Shown piece by piece: positions 28,785 through 37,081 of a stretch of 64,000 nt of DNA. Made by a program: the position numbers and the translations under genes. Numbering within the stretch: position 1 is the first letter of the stretch; each line of letters starts with the position of its first letter. Origin of the DNA: Burkholderia guangdongensis (GTDB lineage: Bacteria; Pseudomonadota; Gammaproteobacteria; Burkholderiales; Burkholderiaceae); assembly GCF_013403875.1 (NCBI RefSeq), contig NZ_JACBNX010000007.1, forward strand, positions 124,001 to 188,000. Direction: 5' to 3'. The notes below the pieces were generated by a model. That model was not told the origin of the DNA and did not search any database. It was given only the letters and a program-made list of their open reading frames with translations.

Positions 28785-29715
28785 CACGATGTCTGCCGCC
28801 CGAGCGGTGGTGGCTTGCGTCTTGGCGTGCTGGCAGACGCTGTCAGTTGCAAATCCGGTTTTACACCTCGAAATCGGCAAACTGAAAATTCGTCAGCAAG
28901 AGGGCGCGTTCATCCAGTTCGACACGACAGATGGCAAGTCGGTTCGTGTTGGTGATCGAGCTGGGGCCCAATGGCCGCCAATCGCGACTGATAGTGAGGG
29001 GATGTTCTATATCGGCGACAAAATTCTATCTTCGCGCACGGGTCGACTTGTTGCCGACGAGCACAATGCGAGGCTTGTGATCTTGGGGGCTCACTACCGG
29101 ATTCAACCCGATACTGCCGGTAAAGTTCTTCACATCACGCACGGAGCGCACTCTTGTGTATTCACGCCAAGCGAGTTAGGCCTTCGTACCAGAGACGGAA
29201 TGCAGTCGATGGATTTGCTGAAGAATGAGTCGATTCGCTTTGTCGATGCGAATGGACCGTTGGTCGGCCTTATCACGTTGTTGGGGGATAGTCCGGCAGA
29301 TACCCGTTACCGCGCGGTGAAGATTGCCGTTGGTTCGTGCCGTGTCGTGTCGTCCGCGGATCTCGGGAATCCTGACAATCTGGTCGACCTTGGGTGGTCT
29401 GAAGCGGGACACTGGTGGCTTGTCGGGTCGATTGAGAATACATTGCTGTTGTCAAACGATGGGGAGCACTGGTCTACAAGGACGTTACCCGATACCGTTT
29501 CCGAGTTGATGAGCGCCTATGTGGAAAACGATCGGCGCATCTGGTTGGCCGCGGTTGATAGTCGGCTTCCGCTTGACGCGGGGCCATTGATTGTTTTTTC
29601 ATCGGACGGCGGGAAGACATGGACTCCTCTGAAATGGGGTGATCCACTGATCAAAGAGGTTCCTTCGTTCTGGCTCGATGGACAAATGCGTGCTCGAGGC
29701 AAGGAGACTGACTAG
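28771..29715 (+). CDS. secreted hypothetical protein with Asp-box (BNR-like) motifs
   Basis: A 314-residue protein starting at the ATG at 28771, preceded by AAGGAG. It has a signal peptide (about residues 1-27, hydrophobic core ARAVVACVLACW). The C-terminal third holds two Asp-box-type motifs, SNDGEHWSTRT and SSDGGKTWTPL, as seen in beta-propeller proteins and sialidases; only two are present, too few for a full propeller, and no sialidase Arg triad is evident. Two cysteines are near VGSCRVV and AHSCVF. Codon use is more AT-rich than neighbours. Likely periplasmic or exported; enzymatic role is not assigned. Confidence 0.7.
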   Translation: MQIRNTMSAARAVVACVLACWQTLSVANPVLHLEIGKLKIRQQEGAFIQFDTTDGKSVRVGDRAGAQWPPIATDSEGMFYIGDKILSSRTGRLVADEHNARLVILGAHYRIQPDTAGKVLHITHGAHSCVFTPSELGLRTRDGMQSMDLLKNESIRFVDANGPLVGLITLLGDSPADTRYRAVKIAVGSCRVVSSADLGNPDNLVDLGWSEAGHWWLVGSIENTLLLSNDGEHWSTRTLPDTVSELMSAYVENDRRIWLAAVDSRLPLDAGPLIVFSSDGGKTWTPLKWGDPLIKEVPSFWLDGQMRARGKETD

Positions 29716-30099
29716 CTTTGCCGGTAGCATAGGGCAGTGCATGCAATTGTCGCTCGTAAGGGCGATGAAGTATCGTGCCCTCAGCATCTGGACGTCAACC
29801 GAATCTGATCAAGGAGGGTGACGAATCGGTGACCAACAATGGCGTCCCAATCGCCCGGCATGACAGTCGGACAACCAGCGATTGCAGTACGTTATCGACC
29901 GTATCGGCTTGCTATTGCGGTCCAATCCGATGCAGGACGCGCTCATTCCTCATCCGCGCATGCGCTTGACTCGCGAGGTCCGTCGATCCTGGGGATCGCT
30001 TCGCGAGTCGTTTGCGATGACGCATATCGATATGGCCGACGCATGCCCACCGAAGATCCGTCGAATTACGTCGCACATCACTTGCAGGATTTTTCGTCG
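29716..30099. other. gap of lower GC without a confident gene
   Basis: A strong ribosome-site-like AAGGAGGGTGA sits at about 29811-29821 and is followed by a GTG at 29829, but that frame gives only 46 mostly polar residues. A second frame at 29882-30103 encodes 73 residues with plausible composition near its start, opening at a TTG. The mixture of short frames suggests a decayed gene upstream of the membrane protein. Confidence 0.4.
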
Positions 30100-30717
30100 A
30101 TGACGCTGCACGTACAGGCGCCCATCGACTTCTGGAATCCCTACACGCTGGCGGCGCTCGGCGTGCTCGCCGCGCTGGTCGCGTATCAGGCCGCGCGCAA
30201 GGGCGATACCCTGCTGTTCGGCATGACGCCGCCGATGAGCGCGGGGCGACGCTTGTCTCTGTTCTGGTCTTGCCTCTGGCGGCAAATTCTCGTGATGTTG
30301 CCCGTGTACGTATTCGGCCTGCTCGTAACGATATTACTGAGCCTGAGCCTCAGGGCCATCTGGGACATGCCGCCTTCCGCGGCGCCGGCAATGCTGCAGT
30401 CCTACGGGCGGATGCTGTTCATCGACGGGATCGTCTGCTTCGTCGCGCTCGTTCCGTTGACCGGATACGCGGTGCGGCGCGGGTTTCGCGCACATGCGCT
30501 CGCGTCGTCCGCGCCGACGACGTTCCGGCAGGCGTTGTTGCTTGGCTGCACAACGGTATTCTGGGGTGTCGTCGCCGAGTTGCTGATCGGCGCGCTGCTG
30601 CTTTCGTTTCAGGGGCCGGTGGCGGAAGCGGTTCGTATCGTGCTGCTCGCGCTCGGCGGGATGTACGTCGTGCTGCCGCGGCAGATGCGTCGGGTGGCGG
30701 GTTTCGACGGCGGTTGA
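30100..30717 (+). CDS. predicted integral membrane protein
   Basis: A 205-residue protein from the ATG at 30100, preceded by CAGGA ten bases upstream; longer in-frame extensions to 29839 lack hydrophobic or conserved character. Hydrophobic segments at about 15-32, 57-82, 100-125 and 148-190 predict four to five membrane helices. No known transporter motif was recognised. It ends 54 bp before the convergent MFS gene. It belongs to the same low-GC group of unknowns as the two preceding genes. Confidence 0.65.
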   Translation: MTLHVQAPIDFWNPYTLAALGVLAALVAYQAARKGDTLLFGMTPPMSAGRRLSLFWSCLWRQILVMLPVYVFGLLVTILLSLSLRAIWDMPPSAAPAMLQSYGRMLFIDGIVCFVALVPLTGYAVRRGFRAHALASSAPTTFRQALLLGCTTVFWGVVAELLIGALLLSFQGPVAEAVRIVLLALGGMYVVLPRQMRRVAGFDGG

Positions 30718-30770
30718 TCATAAGGTTTCGCTCGATGCCGCGCGAAACTTCGCCCACCCGCCCCCGCGCC

Positions 30771-32084
30771 TCAATGATTGTGCCGAACGTTCGACGCAAC
30801 CGTCCGCCGAGGCGCCGTCTTCCGGCTCAGCAACAGCGTAACGATCGCCGACAACGCGAGCGTCGCGGCCACGACGTAGAGCCCCGCCGCATAACCGCCG
30901 GTCCGGTTCTTCAGCCAGCCGATCGCGAACGGGCCGACGAACCCGCCCAGATTGCCGATCGAGTTGATCATCGCGATCCCGGCGGCCGCGCCGGTGCCCG
31001 ACAGGAACGTGCTCGGCATCGCCCATAGCGGCGCCTTCGCGGCGCTGATTCCCACGTTCACGACGACCAGCGCCAGCACCGTCAGCAGCGCAGTGTTCGT
31101 CTGACCCGCGAACGCGAAGCCGACGCACGCAAGCACGCACGGAATGACGACGTGCCACGTGCGTTCGCCGGTGCGGTCCGAATGCCGTGCCCAGACGATC
31201 ATCGCGACGATCGCGGCCACGCTCGGCACGCCGTTGAGCAGGCCGGTCTGCCACGCGCTGAAGCCGAACTGCCGGATCATCAGCGGCGCCCACAGGCCGA
31301 GCGTGTAGAGTCCGGCCGATGTGCCGAAGTAGATCAGCGCGAGCGCAAGCACGCGCGCGTCGCGCAGCGCATGGAGCGCGCCGGCCGTATGCCCGGCGTT
31401 CGCGTGGCGCGTGTCCGCCTCGGCCTTCAGCTTCGCGAGCAGCCAGTCGCGCTCGTCGGCATTCAGCCAACTCGCCTTCGACGGCGTATCGATCAGGTAT
31501 TTCAGCACCGCGAAGCCGAGTAGCACCGCCGGCAGCGCTTCGAGCACGTACAGCGTCTGCCAGTCGGCGAGCCCGAAGATCGGCGGCAACTGCATGATCG
31601 CGCCCGAGACCGGCGAGCCGATCGCGGTCGAGATCGGCGCGGCCGCCATGAACCACGCGGCCGCGACCGCGCGCTGCTTCGCCGGAAACCACAGGCTCAG
31701 GTACAGAATGATGCCGGGGAAGAAGCCCGCCTCGGCGACGCCGAGCAGAAAGCGCAGCGCATAGAAGCTGGTCGGGCCCGTGACGAACGCGGACGCGGCC
31801 GACACGATGCCCCACGTGATCATCACGCGCGCGATCCAGATGCGCGCGCCGACGCGATGGAGAATCAGGTTCGACGGCACTTCGAACAGAAAGTAGCCGA
31901 TGAAGAACAGCCCGCCGCCGAAGCCGAACGCGGTCGGCGACAGGCCGATCGCCTTGTTCATCGACATCGCGGCGAAACCGACGTTCACGCGATCGAGAAA
32001 ACTGACGAAGTAGAGCAGCATCACGAACGGGATGATGCGCCACATCAGTTTCCGCGATACGCGGCGCTCGAGATCGGATTGCAT
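30771..32084 (-). CDS. MFS transporter, anion:cation symporter (tartrate/phthalate) type
   Basis: A 437-residue carrier with 12 predicted helices. The start ATG at 32084 has a near-perfect AAGGAGGAG ribosome site; an upstream in-frame start at 32117 is less likely. Family marks are the N-terminal SFLDRVNVGFAA, the helix 4-5 region RFLLGVAEAGFFPGIILYL and the late AAAGIAMINSIGNLGGF segment. ACS members take up dicarboxylates such as tartrate, malate, glucarate or phthalate. It follows the dehydrogenase gene by 92 bp on the same strand, consistent with uptake of that enzyme's substrate. Confidence 0.92.
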   Translation of the reverse strand: MQSDLERRVSRKLMWRIIPFVMLLYFVSFLDRVNVGFAAMSMNKAIGLSPTAFGFGGGLFFIGYFLFEVPSNLILHRVGARIWIARVMITWGIVSAASAFVTGPTSFYALRFLLGVAEAGFFPGIILYLSLWFPAKQRAVAAAWFMAAAPISTAIGSPVSGAIMQLPPIFGLADWQTLYVLEALPAVLLGFAVLKYLIDTPSKASWLNADERDWLLAKLKAEADTRHANAGHTAGALHALRDARVLALALIYFGTSAGLYTLGLWAPLMIRQFGFSAWQTGLLNGVPSVAAIVAMIVWARHSDRTGERTWHVVIPCVLACVGFAFAGQTNTALLTVLALVVVNVGISAAKAPLWAMPSTFLSGTGAAAGIAMINSIGNLGGFVGPFAIGWLKNRTGGYAAGLYVVAATLALSAIVTLLLSRKTAPRRTVASNVRHNH

Positions 32085-32176
32085 GTGTGTCTCCTCCTTG
32101 GAGGTTGCGCGGTGCATGGCCGCATCGATCCGGACGCGCGTCGCCGGCGGCGCGCGCGTTCCCCGCGAGCCGGCGA

Positions 32177-33259
32177 TTACGCGTGGATTTCCGCGCGCTC
32201 GACGAGATCGCAGACGGCGGCCGTCACCTCGGCGGTCGTCGCGTTGCCGCCGAGGTCGCGCGTGTGGCGCGCGGGGTCCGCGGTCACCGCTTCGATCGCA
32301 CGCATCACGCGCGCGGCGGCTTCCGTTTCACCGAGATGCTCGAGCAGCATCACGACCGACCAGAACGTGCCGATCGGGTTCGCGAGCCCCTTGCCCATGA
32401 TGTCGAACGCGGAGCCGTGGATCGGCTCGAACATCGACGGATAGCGGCGTTCCGGATCGATGTTGCCGGTCGGCGCGATCCCGAGGCTGCCCGCGAGCGC
32501 GGCCGCGAGGTCGCTCAGGATGTCCGCGTGCAGGTTCGTCGCGACGATCGTGTCGAGCGACGCCGGCCGATTGACCATGCGCGCGGTCGCCGCGTCGACG
32601 AGTTCCTTGTCCCAGGTCACGTCCGGGAATTCCTTCGAGATCGCGGTCGCGATCTCGTCCCACATCACCATCGCGTGACGCTGCGCGTTGCTCTTCGTGA
32701 TCACGGTCAGCAGCTTGCGCGGCCGCGACTGCGCGAGACGGAACGCGAAGCGCATGATGCGTTCGACGCCGGCGCGCGTGAGGATCGACACGTCGGTCGC
32801 GGCCTCGATCGGATGCCCCTGATGCACGCGGCCGCCGACGCCCGCGTATTCGCCTTCCGAGTTCTCGCGCACGATCACCCAGTTCAGGTCCTCCGGGCGG
32901 CAGCGCTTGAGCGGCGCGTCGATGCCGGGCAGGATGCGCGTCGGCCGCACGTTCGCGTACTGGTCGAACCCCTGGCAAATCTTCAGGCGCAGGCCCCACA
33001 GCGTCACGTGATCGGGCACGTCGGGGTCGCCGGCGGAACCGAACAGGATCGCGTCCTTGCCGCGCAGCGCGTCGAGGCCGTCGTCGGGCATCATCGCGCC
33101 GTGCTCGCGGTAGTAGTCCGCGCCCCACGGGAAATCCTCGAACTCGAACGCGAAGCGTTGCGTCGTGCCGGCGAGTGCCTCCAGAACCTGTTTGCCGGCC
33201 GGAACGACTTCCTTGCCGATGCCGTCGCCGGGAATGGTCGCGATGCGATAGGTCTTCAT
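32177..33259 (-). CDS. tartrate / D-malate dehydrogenase (isopropylmalate dehydrogenase family)
   Basis: A 360-residue NAD-dependent beta-decarboxylating dehydrogenase. IPGDGIGKEVVPAG opens the fold, VRENSEGEYAG and the Lys of VITKSNAQ are catalytic-site segments, and the metal-binding ATNLHADILSDLAAALAG and the coenzyme loop EPIHGSAFDIMGKGLANPI are intact. The ENSEGEYAG pattern and FGSAGDPDVPDHVTLWGL match TtuC/DmlA rather than LeuB. Substrate is either tartrate or D-malate. A promoter region of about 90 bp separates it from the divergent LysR gene, its probable activator. Confidence 0.92.
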   Translation of the reverse strand: MKTYRIATIPGDGIGKEVVPAGKQVLEALAGTTQRFAFEFEDFPWGADYYREHGAMMPDDGLDALRGKDAILFGSAGDPDVPDHVTLWGLRLKICQGFDQYANVRPTRILPGIDAPLKRCRPEDLNWVIVRENSEGEYAGVGGRVHQGHPIEAATDVSILTRAGVERIMRFAFRLAQSRPRKLLTVITKSNAQRHAMVMWDEIATAISKEFPDVTWDKELVDAATARMVNRPASLDTIVATNLHADILSDLAAALAGSLGIAPTGNIDPERRYPSMFEPIHGSAFDIMGKGLANPIGTFWSVVMLLEHLGETEAAARVMRAIEAVTADPARHTRDLGGNATTAEVTAAVCDLVERAEIHA

Positions 33260-33349
33260 TGTCTCCGTCCTTGGGAAGTGGGTCTGTGTGAGCGCACTTT
33301 ACCCAACCGACGGTGCGGAAACCGGTGCTAAACTCAAAGCATCTTTAAC

Positions 33350-34288
33350 TTGAATTCACAAGTGAGCGCCGTGGCCGAAGCCGTTCAGCCCGCCGATCTG
33401 GGGTTTTTCTCGACGCTTGCCGCATCGGGTAGCCTGAGCGCGGCCGCGCGCGAGCTCGGGCTGACCGCGGCGGCGGTCAGCAAGCGATTGACGCAGATGG
33501 AGCAGCGCGCCGGCGTCGCGCTCGTCAATCGCACGACGCGGCGGATGATGCTGACGCCGGAAGGGGAGGTGTACCTCACGTATGCGCGCCGGATTCTCGA
33601 TCAGATGGACGAGCTCGGCGAATTGCTCGGTAGTGCGAAAAAAAGCCCGAAGGGGCTGCTGCGCGTGAATGCGACGCTCGGCTTCGGACGCAGCCACGTC
33701 GGCCCAGCGATTTCGCGTTTCGTCGCGCAGTATCCGCAGGTGACGGTGCAGCTGCAACTGTCGGTGATGCCGCCGCCGCTGACCGACGACGCGTTCGACG
33801 TGTGCATCCGCTTCGGCGAGCCGCCGGACACGCGCGTGATCGCGCGGCGCCTCGCGCCGAACCGGCGGCTGCTGTGCGCGGCGCCGGCGTATCTCGCGCG
33901 GCGCGGCACGCCGGCCGCGCCGCACGATCTGACGAAGCACAACTGCATCGGCATCCGGCAGGGCGACGAAGGGTACGGCGTCTGGCGTCTGACGAGCGGC
34001 CGCGGCGCGGCGCGCAAGACCGAGGCGGTGCGGATCGACGGCAACCTGACGACGAACGACGGCGAGATCGCGGTCAAATGGGCGCTCGACGGGCACGGGA
34101 TTCTGATGCGCGCCGAATGGGACATCAACGAATATCTGGCCGACGGGCGGCTCGTCGTCGTGCTGCCCGACTACGAGACGCCGGGCGCGGACATCTACGC
34201 GGTCTATGCGCAGCGCCACCAGATGTCGACGCGCATTCGCGCGTTCGTCGATTTTCTGGCGGGCGAACTCGGACGAACGCAGGGCTAA
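33350..34288 (+). CDS. LysR-family regulator of the tartrate/malate module
   Basis: A LysR regulator of 308-312 residues. The longest form starts at a TTG at 33350; GTG codons at 33362 or 33371 are alternatives. The helix-turn-helix SLSAAARELGLTAAAVSKRLTQ and the following NRTTRRMMLTPEG linker place it in the DmlR/CrgA-like group. It is divergent from the dehydrogenase, the classic arrangement for an activator of that gene. Its final codons lie in the first unit of a 12-bp tandem repeat. Confidence 0.9.
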   Translation: MNSQVSAVAEAVQPADLGFFSTLAASGSLSAAARELGLTAAAVSKRLTQMEQRAGVALVNRTTRRMMLTPEGEVYLTYARRILDQMDELGELLGSAKKSPKGLLRVNATLGFGRSHVGPAISRFVAQYPQVTVQLQLSVMPPPLTDDAFDVCIRFGEPPDTRVIARRLAPNRRLLCAAPAYLARRGTPAAPHDLTKHNCIGIRQGDEGYGVWRLTSGRGAARKTEAVRIDGNLTTNDGEIAVKWALDGHGILMRAEWDINEYLADGRLVVVLPDYETPGADIYAVYAQRHQMSTRIRAFVDFLAGELGRTQG

Positions 34289-34358
34289 ACGCAGGGCCAA
34301 ACGCAGGGCCAAACGCAGGGCCGATCGCAGGGCCGATCCCAGGAGCGGCCGCAGGGCC
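34275..34358. repeat. 12-bp tandem repeat, seven copies
   Basis: Units of AAACGCAGGGCC or close variants start every 12 bp from 34275. The first unit covers the last codons of the LysR gene and part of its stop; the rest extend into the gap before the phosphatase gene. The last units (GATCCCAGGAGC, GGCCGCAGGGCC) are degenerate, the usual sign of an ageing array edge. Confidence 0.85.
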
Positions 34359-34523
34359 GGTAGCGACGGCGCGGGCTTCAGCCTCGCGCTGCTCGCGGAC
34401 TTCATCGCGAGTCGTCACGTTCTCCCGCTCGCCCCGTAGCGCGTATGAACGTTCGTTCACGTCCATGTCATCGACGGTCGTGATAATGCGTCGCCCCCAC
34501 CCGACTTCCCCCTGGAGATTCAC

Positions 34524-35858
34524 ATGCGAATTCATCGAGCCGCCCTGGTCGCGGGCGCGCTGGCGGTCATTGTGTCGCTCACTGCCCCCGCAGCCGCGGA
34601 GACGGCCGCTCCGGCGACTTCGCTGCCGAACGGCGCCATCAAGCATGTCATGGTCATCGACCTGGAGAACGAAGACTACGCGTCCTCCTTTGGCCCCTTC
34701 TCCCCGGCGAAGTACCTCAACGACGTGCTGGTACCCATGGGTCAACTGCTCACCCAGTACCACGCGACCGGCCACGCCAGCACGGACAACTACCTCGCCC
34801 AGGTGTCCGGCCAGGCGCCGAACGCCGTGTCCGGCTCCGACTGCATCACGAACATGACGACTCTCGCGTCGACGTACACCAACGTCACGCCCGGCACGCC
34901 CGCGGACCCGGCGAAGTACCCCGGTCAGGTCAACGGCAGCGGTTGCGTCTACCCGTCGTCCGTGCAGACCATCGGCAACCAGCTCGACGCGCTCACCCAT
35001 GGCTACGCCCACGAACAGCCGCTGACCTGGCGTCAGTACGCCGAAGACATGGGCAACGTGCCGGCCCGCGACTTCGGCACCCCCGACCCGATGGGCGGCA
35101 CCGACTGCGCCCACCCCGCGACCGACGGCATCTTCCCCAATGTCGCGACAGCGACGGACCAGTACGCGATCCGTCACGTCCCGTTCCTGTTCTTCCGGTC
35201 CGTCACCGGCGATCAGGCGTACTGCAACAATCACGTCGTGCCGCTCGGCCGCTTCGTGACCGGCCCGCACGGCGACACGTTCAGCGGGCACCTCGCCGAG
35301 GATCTCGCTCAGGCACGCACCACCCCGGCGTTCTCTTTCGTCACGCCAAACGTCTGCAACGACGGACACGACGCAACCTGCGTGGGCACCAATGCCGAAG
35401 GCGGCCACACTGGCGGCCTCGTTGCCGCGGACCTGTGGCTCAAGCACTGGATGCCGCTGATCCTGAACTCGCCCGCCTACATGTCCGGCGAGATGCTCGT
35501 GATCGTGACTTTCGATGAGGCCAGCATCTCCGACACCTCGGCCAGCAACAACGAGCAGCCCGGCCCCGACAACGCCAACCCCGGAATGCCTCCCCTCATC
35601 GCCAAGCTCTATGGGTACCCGTACCCGTCTCCGGCTGGCACGTACCCCGGGGGTGGCCGGATCGGTGCCGTGCTGCTGAACTCGAAGTGGATCGCCCCCG
35701 GCAGCGTCAACGACACCCCATACAACCACTACGCCGCTCTGCGCAGCTACGAAGACCTGCTCGGTATCACCACCGGTGGGTCGGACGGCAAGGGGCACCT
35801 CGGCTTCGCGGGGGCCGCGGGGCTCCGATCGTTCGGATCCGACGTGTTCACCCACTGA
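34524..35858 (+). CDS. secreted phosphoesterase/acid phosphatase-like protein
   Basis: A 444-residue protein with a signal peptide (about residues 1-26) and the phosphoesterase fold shared by AcpA and phospholipase C-type enzymes. Seen are HVMVIDLENEDYASSFG near residue 41 (metal and nucleophile region), NYLAQVSGQ, and the C-terminal metal segment LVIVTFDEASIS. Six or more cysteines suggest disulfides and an extracytoplasmic place. The sequence and the preference for ctc, ccc, gcc and acc codons look like actinobacterial homologues rather than the gcg/cgc-rich neighbours. It has its own strong hairpin terminator, so it is probably an acquired single-gene unit. Confidence 0.85.
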   Translation: MRIHRAALVAGALAVIVSLTAPAAAETAAPATSLPNGAIKHVMVIDLENEDYASSFGPFSPAKYLNDVLVPMGQLLTQYHATGHASTDNYLAQVSGQAPNAVSGSDCITNMTTLASTYTNVTPGTPADPAKYPGQVNGSGCVYPSSVQTIGNQLDALTHGYAHEQPLTWRQYAEDMGNVPARDFGTPDPMGGTDCAHPATDGIFPNVATATDQYAIRHVPFLFFRSVTGDQAYCNNHVVPLGRFVTGPHGDTFSGHLAEDLAQARTTPAFSFVTPNVCNDGHDATCVGTNAEGGHTGGLVAADLWLKHWMPLILNSPAYMSGEMLVIVTFDEASISDTSASNNEQPGPDNANPGMPPLIAKLYGYPYPSPAGTYPGGGRIGAVLLNSKWIAPGSVNDTPYNHYAALRSYEDLLGITTGGSDGKGHLGFAGAAGLRSFGSDVFTH

Positions 35859-35868
35859 AGCCGCATGC

Positions 35869-35916
35869 GACGGAGCCACCGGGACGACGCCTGACCAGGC
35901 TCCCGGCGGCTCCGTC
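35869..35916 (+). terminator. hairpin terminator after the phosphatase gene
   Basis: GACGGAGCCACCGGGA at 35869-35884 pairs with TCCCGGCGGCTCCGTC at 35901-35916, leaving one mismatch and a 16-nt loop. A short pyrimidine run (TTCT) follows. The form is typical of high-GC Gram-positive terminators. Confidence 0.7.
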
Positions 35917-35963
35917 TTCTGGATTACCCGATAACCTGCGCGACTCGGTCGCGGGCCGCCGGT

Positions 35964-36905
35964 TCACGCATGGCCGTCGGCGGCGGCCGCGCGCAGCGTG
36001 TCGAGCAACAGCGACATCGACGCGGAAACCGGGCGGCCGCTGCGCGTGACGATCCCGTACGGATCGAGCTTGCGCGGCAGCGGCACCGGTAACACCTTCA
36101 GCACCTCGAGGCGCGCGTAGAACGCGGCGACCGACGACGGCAGCACCGCGATCAGCTCGCTGCCGGGCAACAGCGACGCGGTCATCAGCACCGCGGCGGT
36201 CTCGATTGTGCTCGGCGGCGGCGCGACGCCCGCGTCGGCGAACGAGCGGTCGACGAGCGCGCGCATCGGGCTCGGCCGCGGCTGCATGATCCACGGAAAC
36301 TTCGCGAGCGCCTCGAACGACGGCTTGCGGCGCCGGCGCACGAGCGGATGCTCGCGGCACACGACGATCGACAGCCCTTCGTCGCCGAGCTGCTCGAACT
36401 CGAGCTGGCTGCTGTCCCAGCCTTCCGGCACGCGGCCGAGCACGACGTCGAGCTGGTCGTGCTCGAGCAGCGGCACGAGCATGTCGCTCGTATCCACCTG
36501 CACGCTGACGTCGAGCAGTGGATGATCGCGCTTCAGGCGCCGGATTACTTCCGCGAGCAGCCCGGGCGTCGGCGCCATCACCGCGCCGATGCGGACCTTG
36601 CCGATTTTGCCGGACTCGAGCGCGACCAGTTCGTCGCGCAGCCCGGCCATGTCGGAGAACACGAGCCGCGCGTAGCGCGTCGCGGCGGTGCCGAAGCGCG
36701 TCGCGCGCAGCCCGCGCACGTGGCGCTCGAACAACGGCACGCCGAGCAGCGCTTCCATGTCCTGCAGCATCTTCGTGACGGCGGGCTGCGTCAGCGCGAG
36801 CTCGTCGGCGGCCTTGCGCAGCGAACCGCGCTCCTCGATCGCGAGCAGCAGGCGCAGATGTTGCATGCGCAAGCGTCCTTGCAGCGTGTTGACGGATGGA
36901 ATCAT
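35964..36905 (-). CDS. LysR-family transcriptional regulator
   Basis: A 313-residue regulator from the ATG at 36905 (upstream in-frame codons to 36974 look non-coding). The winged helix is clear (SLRKAADELALTQPAVTKMLQDME) and the effector domain resembles those of GbpR/PcaQ-like regulators of sugar or aromatic uptake. It is divergent from the following MFS gene, with an AT-rich 176-bp promoter region between them that contains TATAAAAA near 36960, so it is the likely regulator of that transporter. Confidence 0.9.
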   Translation of the reverse strand: MIPSVNTLQGRLRMQHLRLLLAIEERGSLRKAADELALTQPAVTKMLQDMEALLGVPLFERHVRGLRATRFGTAATRYARLVFSDMAGLRDELVALESGKIGKVRIGAVMAPTPGLLAEVIRRLKRDHPLLDVSVQVDTSDMLVPLLEHDQLDVVLGRVPEGWDSSQLEFEQLGDEGLSIVVCREHPLVRRRRKPSFEALAKFPWIMQPRPSPMRALVDRSFADAGVAPPPSTIETAAVLMTASLLPGSELIAVLPSSVAAFYARLEVLKVLPVPLPRKLDPYGIVTRSGRPVSASMSLLLDTLRAAAADGHA

Positions 36906-37081
36906 CGGGACGAACAGGGGAGGGCGGAGGGAGGGGGTATGAATAATTCTTATCGGTGCATATAAAAACGTCAATCGATTTTATCTCCCCGCGCTTCTAT
37001 ATTTCCGAGCCAGCGAGCCGCACGGCCACGCGATATCGACAACGCCGGCCGCCGAGCCGGTCAGACACCCGGAGACACTGC

